A stretch of DNA of 64,000 nt from Mycolicibacterium diernhoferi (GTDB lineage Bacteria; Actinomycetota; Actinomycetes; Mycobacteriales; Mycobacteriaceae). Both the position numbers and the translations under genes were made by a program. The stretch spans positions 3,844,001-3,908,000 of the forward strand of contig NZ_CP080332.1 in NCBI RefSeq assembly GCF_019456655.1, in the 5' to 3' direction. Shown here piece by piece: positions 34,441-44,565 of the stretch. Each line of letters begins with the position of its first letter. Position 1 is the first letter of the stretch. The notes below the pieces were generated by a model. The model made no database searches, was not told the origin of the DNA, and worked only from the letters and a program-made list of their open reading frames with translations.

Positions 34441-35627
34441 ATGACGCTGCACACCGCCGTTCCGGGGAACGCCCGCTGACCGGGCACGCGGGGCTTTCGC
34501 TGGGTGTGCTGGCCCGCTCACGGAAACCCGACGAGCGCAGGCTGCCCATCCACCCGGCCCACTTCGCCAGGATCGACCCCGAGTTGCGGAAGCGCATCTT
34601 CGTCGAGAAGGGCTATGGGGCGGAGTTCGGCACCACCGACGACGCCCTGACCGAGTTCGTCGGCGGCGTCAAGACGCGCGACGAGATCGTCGCCGCCTGC
34701 GATGTCATCCTGTTGCCCAAGGTGCAGGCCGAGGACCTTGCGCAGTTACGGGCCGGACAGATCATCTGGGGCTGGCCGCACTGTGTCCAGGACATCGAGT
34801 TGACCCAGATCGCCATCGATCGCAAGCAGACGCTGATCGCTTTCGAAGCGATGAACCACTGGCAGGCCGACGGCGGATTCGGATTGCACGTGTTCCACAA
34901 GAACAACGAGCTGGCCGGCTACTGCTCGGTGCTGCACGCCATGCAGCTCGCCGGGGTGACCGGCAGCTACGGCCGGCGGATGCGTGCTGCCGTCATCGGA
35001 TTCGGCGCGACGGCCCGCGGCGCGGTCACCGCGCTGAACGCCCACGGTGTCGATGACGTCCGGGTGCTGACCAACCGTGAGGTGGCGGCCGTCGGATCGC
35101 CGATCCCGTCCACCCAGATGGTCCAGATGGCACAGGATGAGGACGGCCAGACGTGGGCTGACATCCCCGAGTACGGCAGCGTGCCGGTGGCGCGGTTACT
35201 GGCCGACAACGACATCGTCGTCAACTGTGTGCTGCAGGATCCCAATTCACCCCTGGTCTTCCTCACCACCGAGGATCTGGAGACCTTCACCCCGGGCACC
35301 ATGCTCATCGACGTGTCCTGTGATGTGGGTATGGGATTCAGCTGGGCGCGACCGACGACGTTCAAAAACCCGGTCGTCGATCTGGCCCACGGCGTCTCCT
35401 ACTACGCCGTCGACCACAGCCCTTCCTACCTGTGGAACTCGGCCACCTGGGAGATCAGCGAGGCGTTACTGCCACATCTGGCCACCGTGCTCGGCGGCCG
35501 GACAGCCTGGGATGAGAGCACGACGATCTCACGGGCCATCGAGATCCGGGACGGCACCGTGCAGAACCCCGCCATCCTGGCATTCCAGCACCGTGCGGCG
35601 ACCTACCCGCATCCGGTGTCCGGGTAG
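34441..35627 (+). CDS. N5-(carboxyethyl)ornithine synthase / alanine dehydrogenase-like, apparent N-terminal frameshift
   Basis: The main body (from 34506) reads as an alanine dehydrogenase/PNT-fold enzyme: GVLARSRKPDERRLPIHP start, substrate-binding IIWGWPHCVQD, Rossmann motif AAVIGFGATARGA. It resembles actinobacterial carboxyethylornithine synthases that reductively condense pyruvate with ornithine using NAD(P)H. The only well-placed start is ATG 34441, with CAGGAG upstream, but that frame stops after 12 codons at 34477-34479. Adding one base near 34470 (CCC to CCCC) gives a continuous MTLHTAVPGNAPLTGHAG start running into the domain. GTG 34506 is the only in-frame alternative and would clip the first beta strand. 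Either an indel or sequencing error, or a leader peptide. Confidence 0.7.
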
Positions 35628-35720
35628 GGATTTACCGGGTGAGGCAAGGCTGTCCTGCCACTGGCGGCGGCCATCTGGTAAAAAGCAAGTACCCCTAATC
35701 GATCAGGAGTGGCTGCCGAC

Positions 35721-38594
35721 GTGCCCGACTCTCCCGCGGCCCCGGTCGTCGCCCCCCACCAGCAGCATCGCGGCGGCATCGCCGGTTTCATCCGCCGGTT
35801 CGCCGTCCTGATCATCATCGCGTGGGTCGCCCTCGTCGCCTTGTTGAGCATCACGGTCCCCCCGCTGGAAACCGTCGGCCAGATGCGGTCGGTGTCGATG
35901 AGCCCGGACTACGCGCCCGCGGTGGTGGCCAGCAAGCGAGTCGGCGAAGTGTTCGACGAGTACAAGTCGGACAGCTCGGTGATGATCGTGCTGGAGGGTG
36001 AGCAGGCACTCGGCGCCGACGCGCACTACTTCTACAACGACATGGTCGACCGGCTGGAGGCCGACACCGAACACGTCGAGCACGTCCAGGACTTCTGGGG
36101 CGACCCGCTGACCCAGGACGGCGCGCAGAGCTCCGACGGTAAGGCCGCCTACGTCCAGGTGTATCTCGCCGGCAACATGGGTGAGTCGCTGGCCAACGAA
36201 TCGGTGCAGGCCGCCACCGAGATCGTCCGGGCCGTACCGCCCCCGCCGGGTGTCGAGGTCTTCGTCACCGGCATGTCCGCCCTGGCCGCCGATCAGCAGA
36301 TCTCCGGGGACCGCAGCGTCCAGGTGATCGAAGGCGTCATCTTCCTCGTCATCATCTCGATGCTGCTGCTGGTGTACCGCTCGATCGTCACCACGATCCT
36401 GGTGCTGGTCATGGTGGTGCTCGGACTGACCGCGGCCCGCGGCGTGGTCGCCTTCCTCGGCTATCACGAACTGATCGGGCTCTCGACCTTCGCCACCCAG
36501 CTGCTGGTGACGCTGGCGGTGGCCTCTGCCACCGACTACGCGATCTTCCTGATAGGCAGGTATCAGGAGGCCAGAACCGTCGGCGAGGACCGGGAATCCG
36601 CGTACTACAGCATGTTCGGTGGCACCGCCCACGTGGTGCTGGGTTCCGGTCTGACCATCGCCGGCGCCATGCTGTGCCTGCACTTCACCCGGCTGCCGTA
36701 CTTCCAGACCCTCGGTGTGCCGATGGCCTTCGGCATGGTGGTGGTGGTGCTGGCCGCACTCACGCTGGGTCCGGCGATCATCACGGTGGCCAGCCGTTAC
36801 CGCAACATCCTGGAACCCCGGCGCTCCATGCGCATCCGCAGCTGGCGCCGGGTCGCCGCGGTCGTGGTGCGCTGGCCCGGTGCCGTGCTGATGGCCACGA
36901 TCGCGTTGTCGCTGATCGGTCTGCTCGCGCTGCCCGGCTACCGGACCAACTACAACGACCGCAACTATCTGCCCGAAGACCTGCCGGCCCAGCAGGGCTA
37001 CGCGGCCGCCGAGCGGCACTTCGGAGTGGCCCGGATGAATCCGGAGCTGCTGCTCATCGAGACCGACCGCGATCTGCGCAACTCGGCGGACTTCCTGGTG
37101 ATCGACAAGATCGCCAAGGCGGTGTTCAAGGTGCCCGGCATCGGCAACGTGCAGGCCATCACCCGCCCGCAGGGCGAACCGCTGGAGTTCAGCACCATCC
37201 CCGCCCAGATGAGCATGGGCGGCACCAATCAGCAGATGAACCAGAAGTACATGGAAGACATGTTCGCGAACATGCTGCTGCAGGCCGACGACATGCAATC
37301 CACCATCGACACCATGAAGCGGATGGTCTCGCTCATGGGAGAGATGAGCGCCACCACGCACAGCATGGTCGGCAAGACCGATGCGATGGCCGCCGACATC
37401 GCGGAGTTGCGGGACAACATCTCCAATTTCGACGACTTCATCCGCCCGCTGCGCAACTACCTGTACTGGGAACCGCACTGCTACAACATCCCGGTGTGCT
37501 GGTCCATGCGCTCGGTGATGGACGCGCTCGACGGCACCGACACGATGACCTCGAAGTTCGAGGAGATCCTGCCGGACATGCACCGCCTCGACGAACTCAT
37601 GCCGCAGATGCTGGAGACGATGCCGTCGCAGATCGCGTCGATGGAATCCTCCCGCGAGATGATCCTGCGGATGTACCAGACCCAGAAGGGTATGCAGGAC
37701 CAGGGCATGGCGATGCAGGACAACCAGAGCGCCATGGGTGACGCGTTCAACGACGCCAAGAACGACGACACCTTCTACCTGCCACCGGAGATCTTCAACA
37801 ACGAAGACTTCAAACGCGGGATGGAGAGCTTCATCTCCCCCGACGGAAAATCGGTGCGGTTCATCATCTCTCACGAGAACGATCCGCTGACCCCCGACGG
37901 CATCAAACTGGTCGAGAAGATCACGACCGCCGCCAAGGAGGCCATCAAGGGCACCCCGCTGGAGGGGTCGAAGATCTATCTGACCGGCACCGCGGCCGCG
38001 TTCAAGGACATGCAGGAAGGCAACGACTGGGATCTGATCATCGCCGGGATCGCGGCGCTGAGCCTGATCTTCATCATCATGCTGCTGATCACCCGCAGCC
38101 TGGTGGCCGCCGCCGTCATCGTCGGCACCGTGGTGGTGTCCCTCGGCGCGTCGTTCGGCCTGTCCATCCTTGTCTGGCAACACATCCTGGGTATCGAACT
38201 GCACTTCATGGTGATGGCGATGGCGGTGATCGTGCTGCTCGCCGTCGGCGCCGACTACAACCTGCTGCTGGTCGCCAGAATCAAGGAGGAAATCCACGCG
38301 GGTCTCAACACCGGCATCATCCGCGCCATGGGCGGCACGGGTTCGGTGGTGACGGCCGCCGGCCTGGTGTTCGCGTTCACCATGATGTCGATGTTCGTCA
38401 GCGAGATGACGGTGGTAGCACAGGTCGGCACCACCATCGGTTTGGGTCTGCTGTTCGACACCCTGGTGATCCGGTCGTTCATGACGCCGTCCATTGCCGC
38501 GCTGATGGGCAAGTGGTTCTGGTGGCCGCAGGTCGTCCGGCAGCGTCCGGCCCGCGCGGCGACGCCGCCGAAACCGCTGGAGCCCGTCGGCTAG
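35721..38594 (+). CDS. MmpL-family RND transporter
   Basis: 957-aa RND-superfamily exporter of mycobacterial lipids. Layout is canonical: one N-terminal transmembrane helix ([17 protein letters not shown]), a periplasmic loop, five or six helices including the [22 protein letters not shown] segment with the proton-relay Asp-Tyr, a second large periplasmic loop with a Met-rich helical stretch ([20 protein letters not shown]), and a second helix bundle with [18 protein letters not shown] 35721 is favoured because AGGAG at 35705-35709 is too close to the alternative GTG 35709. There is no adjacent mmpS. Cargo not predictable. Confidence 0.92.
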   Translation: MPDSPAAPVVAPHQQHRGGIAGFIRRFAVLIIIAWVALVALLSITVPPLETVGQMRSVSMSPDYAPAVVASKRVGEVFDEYKSDSSVMIVLEGEQALGADAHYFYNDMVDRLEADTEHVEHVQDFWGDPLTQDGAQSSDGKAAYVQVYLAGNMGESLANESVQAATEIVRAVPPPPGVEVFVTGMSALAADQQISGDRSVQVIEGVIFLVIISMLLLVYRSIVTTILVLVMVVLGLTAARGVVAFLGYHELIGLSTFATQLLVTLAVASATDYAIFLIGRYQEARTVGEDRESAYYSMFGGTAHVVLGSGLTIAGAMLCLHFTRLPYFQTLGVPMAFGMVVVVLAALTLGPAIITVASRYRNILEPRRSMRIRSWRRVAAVVVRWPGAVLMATIALSLIGLLALPGYRTNYNDRNYLPEDLPAQQGYAAAERHFGVARMNPELLLIETDRDLRNSADFLVIDKIAKAVFKVPGIGNVQAITRPQGEPLEFSTIPAQMSMGGTNQQMNQKYMEDMFANMLLQADDMQSTIDTMKRMVSLMGEMSATTHSMVGKTDAMAADIAELRDNISNFDDFIRPLRNYLYWEPHCYNIPVCWSMRSVMDALDGTDTMTSKFEEILPDMHRLDELMPQMLETMPSQIASMESSREMILRMYQTQKGMQDQGMAMQDNQSAMGDAFNDAKNDDTFYLPPEIFNNEDFKRGMESFISPDGKSVRFIISHENDPLTPDGIKLVEKITTAAKEAIKGTPLEGSKIYLTGTAAAFKDMQEGNDWDLIIAGIAALSLIFIIMLLITRSLVAAAVIVGTVVVSLGASFGLSILVWQHILGIELHFMVMAMAVIVLLAVGADYNLLLVARIKEEIHAGLNTGIIRAMGGTGSVVTAAGLVFAFTMMSMFVSEMTVVAQVGTTIGLGLLFDTLVIRSFMTPSIAALMGKWFWWPQVVRQRPARAATPPKPLEPVG

Positions 38595-38701
38595 TTCGGC
38601 CGGCCGGCGCGGTTCCAGCAGTCCGCGGCCCGGTGTGCTCGGCGGTACGATCTTGATCGGACTCCCCCGGGTGTCTTGAGGACGATCCACACGGAGGCAG
38701 G

Positions 38702-39775
38702 ATGAGCGTCGAGGACCCGGCGCGCACCACGGCGGAGCAGCCCGACGACGTCGACTACGTGCAGTCCACGCAGCACCTGGTCCAGGCCGTGCAGGAGCTC
38801 TCGCTGGCACGCTGCCTGCCCGATATCCAGCGGATCGTGCGCGCCGCCGCGCGCAAACTCACCGGCTGCGACGGCGCCACGTTCGTGCTGCGCGACAACG
38901 ACATGTGCTACTACGCCGACGAGGATGCGATCGCGCCGCTGTGGAAGGGCGGCCGGTTCCCCATGCAGACCTGCATCAGTGGCTGGGTGATGCTCAACCG
39001 TACGGCAGCGGTCATCGAGGACATCTACGTCGACGACCGCATCCCGCACGAGGCGTACCGCCCGACCTTCGTCAAGAGCCTGGTGATGGTGCCGATCCGC
39101 ACCCTGGACCCGGTGGGGGCGATCGGCAACTACTGGGCCGATCAGCGGATGCCGACCGAGCGAGAGGTCTCACTCCTGCAGGCCCTGGCCGACGCGACCT
39201 CGGTGGCCATGGAGAACGTGCAGGTCTACGCCGAGCTCGAGCAGCGGGTGCTGGACCGGACGGCCGAACTGGAGCAGGTCAACAACGAGATGCTGCAGCT
39301 GACGGTCACCGACGAGATGACCGGCGTCACCAACCGTCGCGGTTTCTACCTGCTGGCCGAGTCGGTGCTGATGGCGGCCCGCCGCGACCGACGCGACTGC
39401 CTGCTGGGGTTCATCGACGTGGACGGGCTCAAGAAGGTCAACGACCGCCAGGGGCACGTCGTCGGGGACGCCCTGATCGTCGACCTGGCCCGGGTTCTCC
39501 GATCGGCGCTGCGGAAATCCGACATCCTCGCCCGGCTGGGTGGCGATGAGTTCTGCGTCCTCATCGTCGACAACGACACCGATCCGGCCGCCCTGAAAGC
39601 GCGGCTGGAAAACGCGGTGCAGCAGTTCAACGAGACCGAGGTCCGGTCCTACCGGCTGTCCACCAGCATCGGGCTGATGAGTGTGCCCGCCTCCGACACC
39701 AGTACGGTCGATGAACTACTCGTTCGGGTGGACGAGCTCATGTACGCGGACAAGAACTCACGCCCGGCGTCGTGA
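38702..39775 (+). CDS. GAF-GGDEF diguanylate cyclase
   Basis: 357-aa signalling enzyme making cyclic di-GMP from two GTP. N-terminal GAF domain (about residues 20-180, including ARKLTGCDGATFVLRD), a linker coiled coil (about 180-205), and a GGDEF domain whose active site is intact at residues 280-284 (ARLGGDEFCVL). The product-inhibition I-site RxxD is present as Arg271-Lys-Ser-Asp274, five residues before GGDEF. No EAL domain and no transmembrane segment, so a soluble sensor cyclase. Convergent with the hydrolase gene, 4 bp apart. Confidence 0.9.
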   Translation: MSVEDPARTTAEQPDDVDYVQSTQHLVQAVQELSLARCLPDIQRIVRAAARKLTGCDGATFVLRDNDMCYYADEDAIAPLWKGGRFPMQTCISGWVMLNRTAAVIEDIYVDDRIPHEAYRPTFVKSLVMVPIRTLDPVGAIGNYWADQRMPTEREVSLLQALADATSVAMENVQVYAELEQRVLDRTAELEQVNNEMLQLTVTDEMTGVTNRRGFYLLAESVLMAARRDRRDCLLGFIDVDGLKKVNDRQGHVVGDALIVDLARVLRSALRKSDILARLGGDEFCVLIVDNDTDPAALKARLENAVQQFNETEVRSYRLSTSIGLMSVPASDTSTVDELLVRVDELMYADKNSRPAS

Positions 39776-39779
39776 CGCC

Positions 39780-40676
39780 TCAATCCGAGATGAACTCGAG
39801 TGCGGCATTCAGCGCTGGGCGGTGCCGCAGCAGTCGGTAGTGCGCCAGCCGGCCCAGGCCCTTGGTGGTGACCAGCTTGGCGTTCGGCCAGATTCCGACG
39901 ATCTCTTCGCTGGTCTCGTAGGGAGTGTCGGGATCGTCGGGGTCATGGATGATCAGCAGCGGCGGATTGTCGGCGCGCGGCGCAATCACCGAAATGTCGG
40001 TGTCGGCCAACGGCATCTCGATCCGCTGTTCGAGGCGGCGGCTCAACCCGTCACGGATTCGCGGGCCGAATCCATGCCGCGCCGTGAACATGTCGATGTA
40101 GACCGGGAAGTTGCCCATCGGCGCCAAGAACACCAGGCGTTGGGCGGACGTCCCCCACGCCACCGCGAAGGCCGCCGCCTTCGCGCCGAGAGAGTGCCCG
40201 ATGATCGCGCGGGCCGGCCCGAACTCGTCAACCACGGCCTGCACGGCCTTGGCGCACTCGATGAGCGTGGTGCGGCCCGGCGCGAGATCGCCGGGTTCAG
40301 AGTCGTTGTGGCTGGGCAGATCGATGGCAATGACGCGGTATCCGGCCTCGACGAGGGGTTTGATGAAGGTGCCCAGGTGGGCCTGACACCCGCCCCAGCC
40401 GTGGACCAGGTACACCGGCTCGCCCGCACCCCAGGAGGCGCCCGCGATCCGGTGCCCCTCCCAGAACGCCTCGACCGGCGTGCTCGGCGGCACTCCGGGC
40501 GGCATGCGCAGGCTCATCTCGACCACCGGCGGGGTGCACCATAGTTCGGTGGCCCATCGCGCGCCCTCCCCCGGCGCGTACTGTTCCAGCAAGCTGAACC
40601 TGTGCCGCACCTCCGGGCTGACCGGCGGTTCGACGCCGGACCCGGTGACGTTCGGGTCACTGTCCGTCTCAACCAT
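39780..40676 (-). CDS. Alpha/beta hydrolase
   Basis: 298-aa alpha/beta-hydrolase. Oxyanion loop VHGWGGCQ, nucleophile elbow IIGHSLGAKAA (Ser), an acid in LLIIHDPDDPD and a C-terminal His in GRLAHYRLLRH. Likely esterase or lipase-like cytoplasmic enzyme. Its ATG at 40676 overlaps the stop of the upstream TetR gene by one base (TGATG), so the two are translationally coupled and the hydrolase probably answers to that regulator. Confidence 0.83.
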   Translation of the reverse strand: MVETDSDPNVTGSGVEPPVSPEVRHRFSLLEQYAPGEGARWATELWCTPPVVEMSLRMPPGVPPSTPVEAFWEGHRIAGASWGAGEPVYLVHGWGGCQAHLGTFIKPLVEAGYRVIAIDLPSHNDSEPGDLAPGRTTLIECAKAVQAVVDEFGPARAIIGHSLGAKAAAFAVAWGTSAQRLVFLAPMGNFPVYIDMFTARHGFGPRIRDGLSRRLEQRIEMPLADTDISVIAPRADNPPLLIIHDPDDPDTPYETSEEIVGIWPNAKLVTTKGLGRLAHYRLLRHRPALNAALEFISD

Positions 40677-41275
40677 CACATTCCCCCATGAGGGGCCACC
40701 TTAGCGACCCCGACTGCCGCGGGCACAGGATCGGTGAGGTAGTGCGCCAGGACCGGGCTCAGCCAACCGATGAGTTCCGCATCGGACATCTGGGCCAGCG
40801 GCGGGGTGCCGAGAATGTAGCGCGATACCGCGACCCCGAGCAGTTGGGCACCGACCAACGCCGCCCGTTCGGCCGGACGATCCGGCACCACCGCCGCCAG
40901 TGCCGGGGCCACCTGTGTGCCAAACACTTTCAGCAGCGCCTCGGCGGCGACCCTGTTGGTGGCGGCGGCCCGCAGCAGCGGCAGAAACGACCCGTCCGGC
41001 CCCCACACCTCGACGAACATCGGGATCACCGCGGCGGCGATATCCGCCGGGGCCACCCCGGACAGGTCCGGGAACCTGATGTCGAGCCGGGTGGCCGCCG
41101 CGAACAGTCCGGCCTTGCTGCCGAAGTAGTGCATGACCAATGCCGGGTCGACCGCCGCCGCCGCGGCGACGGACCGGATGGTGGTGCGCTCGAACCCCTG
41201 CTCGCCGAACTGCGCCTGGGCGGCATTGAGGATCGATGCCTTGGTGGCCTCGCCGTCCCGCAGTTTCGTCGCCAT
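40676..41275 (-). CDS. TetR-family regulator
   Basis: 199-aa TetR protein with HTH at about residues 12-55 (TTIRSVAAAAAVDPALVMHY) and a TetR_C_17-like ligand domain. ATG 41275 (MATKLRDGEAT) chosen over an upstream frame that overlaps the operator region. It is divergent from the two-gene FAD monooxygenase operon; inverted repeats between them are likely binding sites, so it should control the hydrolase on its own strand and the monooxygenase on the other. Confidence 0.87.
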   Translation of the reverse strand: MATKLRDGEATKASILNAAQAQFGEQGFERTTIRSVAAAAAVDPALVMHYFGSKAGLFAAATRLDIRFPDLSGVAPADIAAAVIPMFVEVWGPDGSFLPLLRAAATNRVAAEALLKVFGTQVAPALAAVVPDRPAERAALVGAQLLGVAVSRYILGTPPLAQMSDAELIGWLSPVLAHYLTDPVPAAVGVAKVAPHGGM

Positions 41276-41288
41276 GGCCGACAGACTA

Positions 41289-41304
41289 TTCAACAACCGT
41301 TGAC
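41289..41304. promoter_or_regulatory. Putative TetR half-site pair (operator A)
   Basis: TCAAC (41290-41294) and GTTGA (41299-41303) form an inverted repeat with a 4-bp spacer AACC, just upstream of the TetR start codon. Same arm core as the stronger palindrome 41 bp downstream. Confidence 0.5.
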
Positions 41305-41329
41305 ATGGCCAACCCACAGGCCTAGCGTT

Positions 41330-41351
41330 GAGTTCAACGGTTGTTGAACTC
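41330..41351. promoter_or_regulatory. Putative TetR operator B (9-bp inverted arms)
   Basis: GAGTTCAAC and GTTGAACTC are exact inverted arms separated by GGTT. The site ends 19 bp before the start of the small gene at 41371, a position suited to blocking initiation. Confidence 0.7.
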
Positions 41352-41370
41352 GCAGGTCGGAGGACCGGAC

Positions 41371-41781
41371 ATGACCATCACCGCCATCCAGATCGGGCTC
41401 GATCCCGATGTCATCGACGTGAGCTCCCCCGATTTCGCCCAGTTCCGCGGGCTGACCCGGGAGAAACTGCGGGCCGCCAACGACGACAACGTCGCCGGGC
41501 TGCGCGCCGCCGGCTACCAGGTGGACAGCTGCCTCATCCCGTTCGGCGAGGCCGGCGCGGCCAAGGCCCGGCAGTGGCTGGCGGCGGGTCGATACGACGC
41601 GGTGCTCATCGGTGCCGGGATCCGGCTGGTCGCCGCCAACACGCTGCTGTTCGAGGCGATCGTCAACGCCGCGCACACCAGCCAGCCGGGATGCCGGTTC
41701 GTCTTCAACCGCGCCGCCGTGGCCACCCCGGACGACATCCGCCGCTGGTATCCGGACCCGGAGGCGGTGGTGCCCTCATGA
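41371..41781 (+). CDS. Conserved hypothetical protein in monooxygenase operon
   Basis: 136-aa protein with no signal peptide or membrane segment. It begins MTITAIQIGLDPDVIDVSSP and contains a Rossmann-like pattern (RYDAVLIGAGIRLVAANTLL) that suggests a small alpha/beta fold, but I do not recognise a catalytic motif. Its last 4 bp overlap the start of the FAD monooxygenase (ATGA), and the TetR operator lies directly upstream, so it is the first gene of a regulated two-gene operon and may assist the monooxygenase. Confidence 0.7.
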   Translation: MTITAIQIGLDPDVIDVSSPDFAQFRGLTREKLRAANDDNVAGLRAAGYQVDSCLIPFGEAGAAKARQWLAAGRYDAVLIGAGIRLVAANTLLFEAIVNAAHTSQPGCRFVFNRAAVATPDDIRRWYPDPEAVVPS

Positions 41782-43220
41782 ATACCGACGTGCTGGTGGT
41801 CGGGGCCGGACCCACCGGATTGACGGCCGCCGGCGACCTGGCCCGGGCGGGCCGGTCGGTGATCGTGCTGGAGCGCCGCCCGACGGTCCACCCGTCCAGC
41901 CGCGCGTTCGCCACCATGGCCCGCACCCTGGAACTTCTCGACAGCCGCGGGTTGGCCGAGGATCTCCTGGCTCATGCCCACCGCACGCCGGGCGTGACCA
42001 TTTTCGGCGGTGCCCGCATCGATATGACTCACCTCGACTCGGCGTATCCCTTCGCGATGATCACGCCGCAGACCAATATCGATGCGGCCCTTGCCCGTTA
42101 TGCGACGGCGCACGGTGCCGATGTGCGGCGCGGATGCGAGGTGGTCGAGCTGGTGCAGGACGGCGACGGCGTCTCGGTGACCGCGCGGTCGGTTGCCGAT
42201 GGCAGTGTCACGTCGTTTCGGGCCCGGTATGTGATCGGCGCCGACGGCGCGCACAGCACGGTGCGGCACCTGCTCGGCGCCGAGTTTCCGGGCAAGACCA
42301 TCCTGGCCTCGATCGTGCTGGCCGATGTGAAACTCGCAGACGGGCCGTCCGGTGATGGCCTGGCACTGCACAGCACACGGGAGGTGTTCGCCTTCCTCGC
42401 CCCGTACGGTGACGGCCGGTGGTACCGGACGATGCTGTGGGACCGCGCGTTTCAGGTATCCGACGATGTGCCGGTGGACACCGCCGAGATCGTCGATGTG
42501 CTGCGGCGGGCCATGGGCACCGATCCGGGGGTTGTCGAGGTGGGGTGGCATTCCCGATTCCATTGCGACGAACGGCAAGTCGAGCAGTACCGGCACGGGC
42601 GGGTGTTCCTGGCCGGGGATGCCGCGCATGTGCACTCCCCCATGGGTGGGCAGGGCATGAACACCGGGATCCAGGACGCGGCGAATCTGGCGTGGAAGCT
42701 CGATGCTGCGCTGGGTGGTGCGCCCGACGCGGTGCTCGACAGTTATCAGACCGAACGCCATCCCATCGGCACGCGGGTGCTGCGCCAGTCCGGCCTGATG
42801 GCGCGTGGTGTGACGTTGCATCCGCGACTGGCACGCGGATTGCGTAATCTGCTTGCGCCACGGCTGCTTCGGATCCCGGCTGTCCGGGACGCGGTGGCGG
42901 GCAGCTTCTCCGGTATCGGCTTGCGGTACGGACGATCCGGCACCCGCGCCGTGCAGATTCCCCTGGTGACGGGCCGGCTCACCGAGCTGCAACGCAGGCC
43001 GGGATTCGTCCTGGTGCGCGAACATGGGGCGGGGTTGTTGGATGCCTCCGTTGTGTTACAGGCCGAACGTGCCGACGACGGGCCCGCGGTGCTGGTCCGC
43101 CCCGATGGTTATCAGGCGTGGATCGGATCGTCGGCGGACCGGGACGCGTGGGGAGCCGTACTGCAGCAGTGGACGGGAGTAGCCGACAACGTCGGAACTT
43201 GTCGGACCCCGGTGCGATAA
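41778..43220 (+). CDS. FAD-dependent aromatic-ring-type monooxygenase
   Basis: 480-aa flavoprotein hydroxylase of the PHBH/PheA/TetX group. N-terminal GxGxxG (VLVVGAGPTGLTAAGDLARAG), the DG motif (YVIGADGAHSTVR) and the GD motif (VFLAGDAAHVHSPMGGQGMN) are all present. It hydroxylates an aromatic or polyketide-like substrate with NAD(P)H and O2. The C-terminus has a thioredoxin-like extension remnant. Co-transcribed with the small upstream gene and probably induced when the divergent TetR releases its operator. Confidence 0.88.
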   Translation: MNTDVLVVGAGPTGLTAAGDLARAGRSVIVLERRPTVHPSSRAFATMARTLELLDSRGLAEDLLAHAHRTPGVTIFGGARIDMTHLDSAYPFAMITPQTNIDAALARYATAHGADVRRGCEVVELVQDGDGVSVTARSVADGSVTSFRARYVIGADGAHSTVRHLLGAEFPGKTILASIVLADVKLADGPSGDGLALHSTREVFAFLAPYGDGRWYRTMLWDRAFQVSDDVPVDTAEIVDVLRRAMGTDPGVVEVGWHSRFHCDERQVEQYRHGRVFLAGDAAHVHSPMGGQGMNTGIQDAANLAWKLDAALGGAPDAVLDSYQTERHPIGTRVLRQSGLMARGVTLHPRLARGLRNLLAPRLLRIPAVRDAVAGSFSGIGLRYGRSGTRAVQIPLVTGRLTELQRRPGFVLVREHGAGLLDASVVLQAERADDGPAVLVRPDGYQAWIGSSADRDAWGAVLQQWTGVADNVGTCRTPVR

Positions 43221-43227
43221 TGATGTC

Positions 43228-44517
43228 ATGCCGCCTCCGACAACACCTTTCGCGGAGAATTACGTTGAGCCTCGGCTGGATGTGCTGTTCGAGGAGATCG
43301 CCGAGCTGACCGGCCAGCGCAATGCGATCGACGGCCGGTTGGTGGAGATCATCGCCGAGATCGACGGCAGAGGTACGGCCGACGGCAACGCGCTGTGGGG
43401 TGCCACCGGATGCCGGTCGATCGAAGCGCTGGTGGCCTGGAAAGCCGGTGTCACCCCGCGCCGGGCCGAGACCATGGTCGCCGTCGCGCACCGCATCGAC
43501 GAATTGCCGCGCTGCACCCAGGGATTGCGCGAAGGGCGGGTGTCCCTCGATCAGATCGGGGTCATCGCCGAACAGGCTGCCGCAGGTTGCGACGATCACT
43601 ACGCCAATCTGGTGCAGGTCGCCACGGTCACCCAACTGCGGACCGCGGTCAAACAGGAACCCCGGCCCGAACCGGACCGCAAGCCAGAGCCCAAGCGTTC
43701 GTTCTCCTCGGTCGATGGCGACGGCTACACCACCTACAAGATTCGGCTGCCCAAGCTGGAGGCCGCGAAGTTCGACGCCGCGGTCGCCTCGCACAAGGAC
43801 GCACTGGTCGCGGACTGGCGACGCGATCACGACGCCGGCGACAGCGACGACGAGCAGCCCGGTGCGCAGACCTCCGAGCAGGCACCACCGTTCCCGGACA
43901 CCACCGATGCCTTCATGAGCCTGGTCGAAGCCGGCTGGGACACCGACGCCGCAGCCCGCCCACACGGAGCCCACACCACAGTGGTGATGCATCTGGACGT
44001 CGAAAAGCGCATCGCCGCGCTGCATCTGGGAGCCGCCCTCACCGACGCCGACCGCCGCTACCTCTTGTGCGACGCCACCTGCGAGGTCTGGTTCGAACGC
44101 CACGGCACCCCGATCGGGGCCGGGCGGACCACCCGCACCATCAGCCGCCGCCTGCGCCGCGCCCTGGAGTACCGGGACAAGACCTGTGTGGTGCCCGGCT
44201 GCGGGGCCACCCGCGGCCTGCACGCCCATCACCTCGTGCACTGGGAGAACGGCGGACCCACCGACCTCTCGAACCTGGTGCTGCTCTGCCCTTTCCATCA
44301 CCGGCTGCACCATAAAGGCGACATCACCCTCACCGGCCCCGCCGACAAACTCGTCGTCACCGACAGCGACGGCGACCCCATGACCGGCGCCGCCCTCGCC
44401 CGACCACCCACCACAGCCCCACCCGACGTCCCGCCGTGCAGAGGACCACTCGGCGAACGAGCTCAATGGTGGTGGTACACACCCTTCGACCCGAATTCAC
44501 CGCTGGCACTCAACTAG
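43228..44517 (+). CDS. DUF222 / HNH endonuclease (13E12-type)
   Basis: 429-aa member of the mycobacterial 13E12 repeat family: N-terminal DUF222 region (LDVLFEEIAELTGQRN ... VTPRRAETMVAVAHR) and a C-terminal HNH nuclease motif (LHAHHLVHWENGG, then LVLLCPFHHRLHH) with zinc-binding cysteines in VVPGCGATRG. These genes are multicopy in mycobacteria and serve as recombination targets; in M. tuberculosis phiRv prophages insert in such repeats. ATG 43228 follows the monooxygenase stop by 7 bp. Biological role unknown. Confidence 0.88.
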   Translation: MPPPTTPFAENYVEPRLDVLFEEIAELTGQRNAIDGRLVEIIAEIDGRGTADGNALWGATGCRSIEALVAWKAGVTPRRAETMVAVAHRIDELPRCTQGLREGRVSLDQIGVIAEQAAAGCDDHYANLVQVATVTQLRTAVKQEPRPEPDRKPEPKRSFSSVDGDGYTTYKIRLPKLEAAKFDAAVASHKDALVADWRRDHDAGDSDDEQPGAQTSEQAPPFPDTTDAFMSLVEAGWDTDAAARPHGAHTTVVMHLDVEKRIAALHLGAALTDADRRYLLCDATCEVWFERHGTPIGAGRTTRTISRRLRRALEYRDKTCVVPGCGATRGLHAHHLVHWENGGPTDLSNLVLLCPFHHRLHHKGDITLTGPADKLVVTDSDGDPMTGAALARPPTTAPPDVPPCRGPLGERAQWWWYTPFDPNSPLALN

Positions 44518-44565
44518 CTGTGCGGCGCAACCTCTTACGAGGTTGGATGCGCGAGGCTCAGCTGG

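Noticed and set aside
35703..38810. Open frame of 1035 codons on the minus strand
   Set aside because: Exact antisense of the mmpL gene; repetitive His/Asp/Gly translation, no domains.
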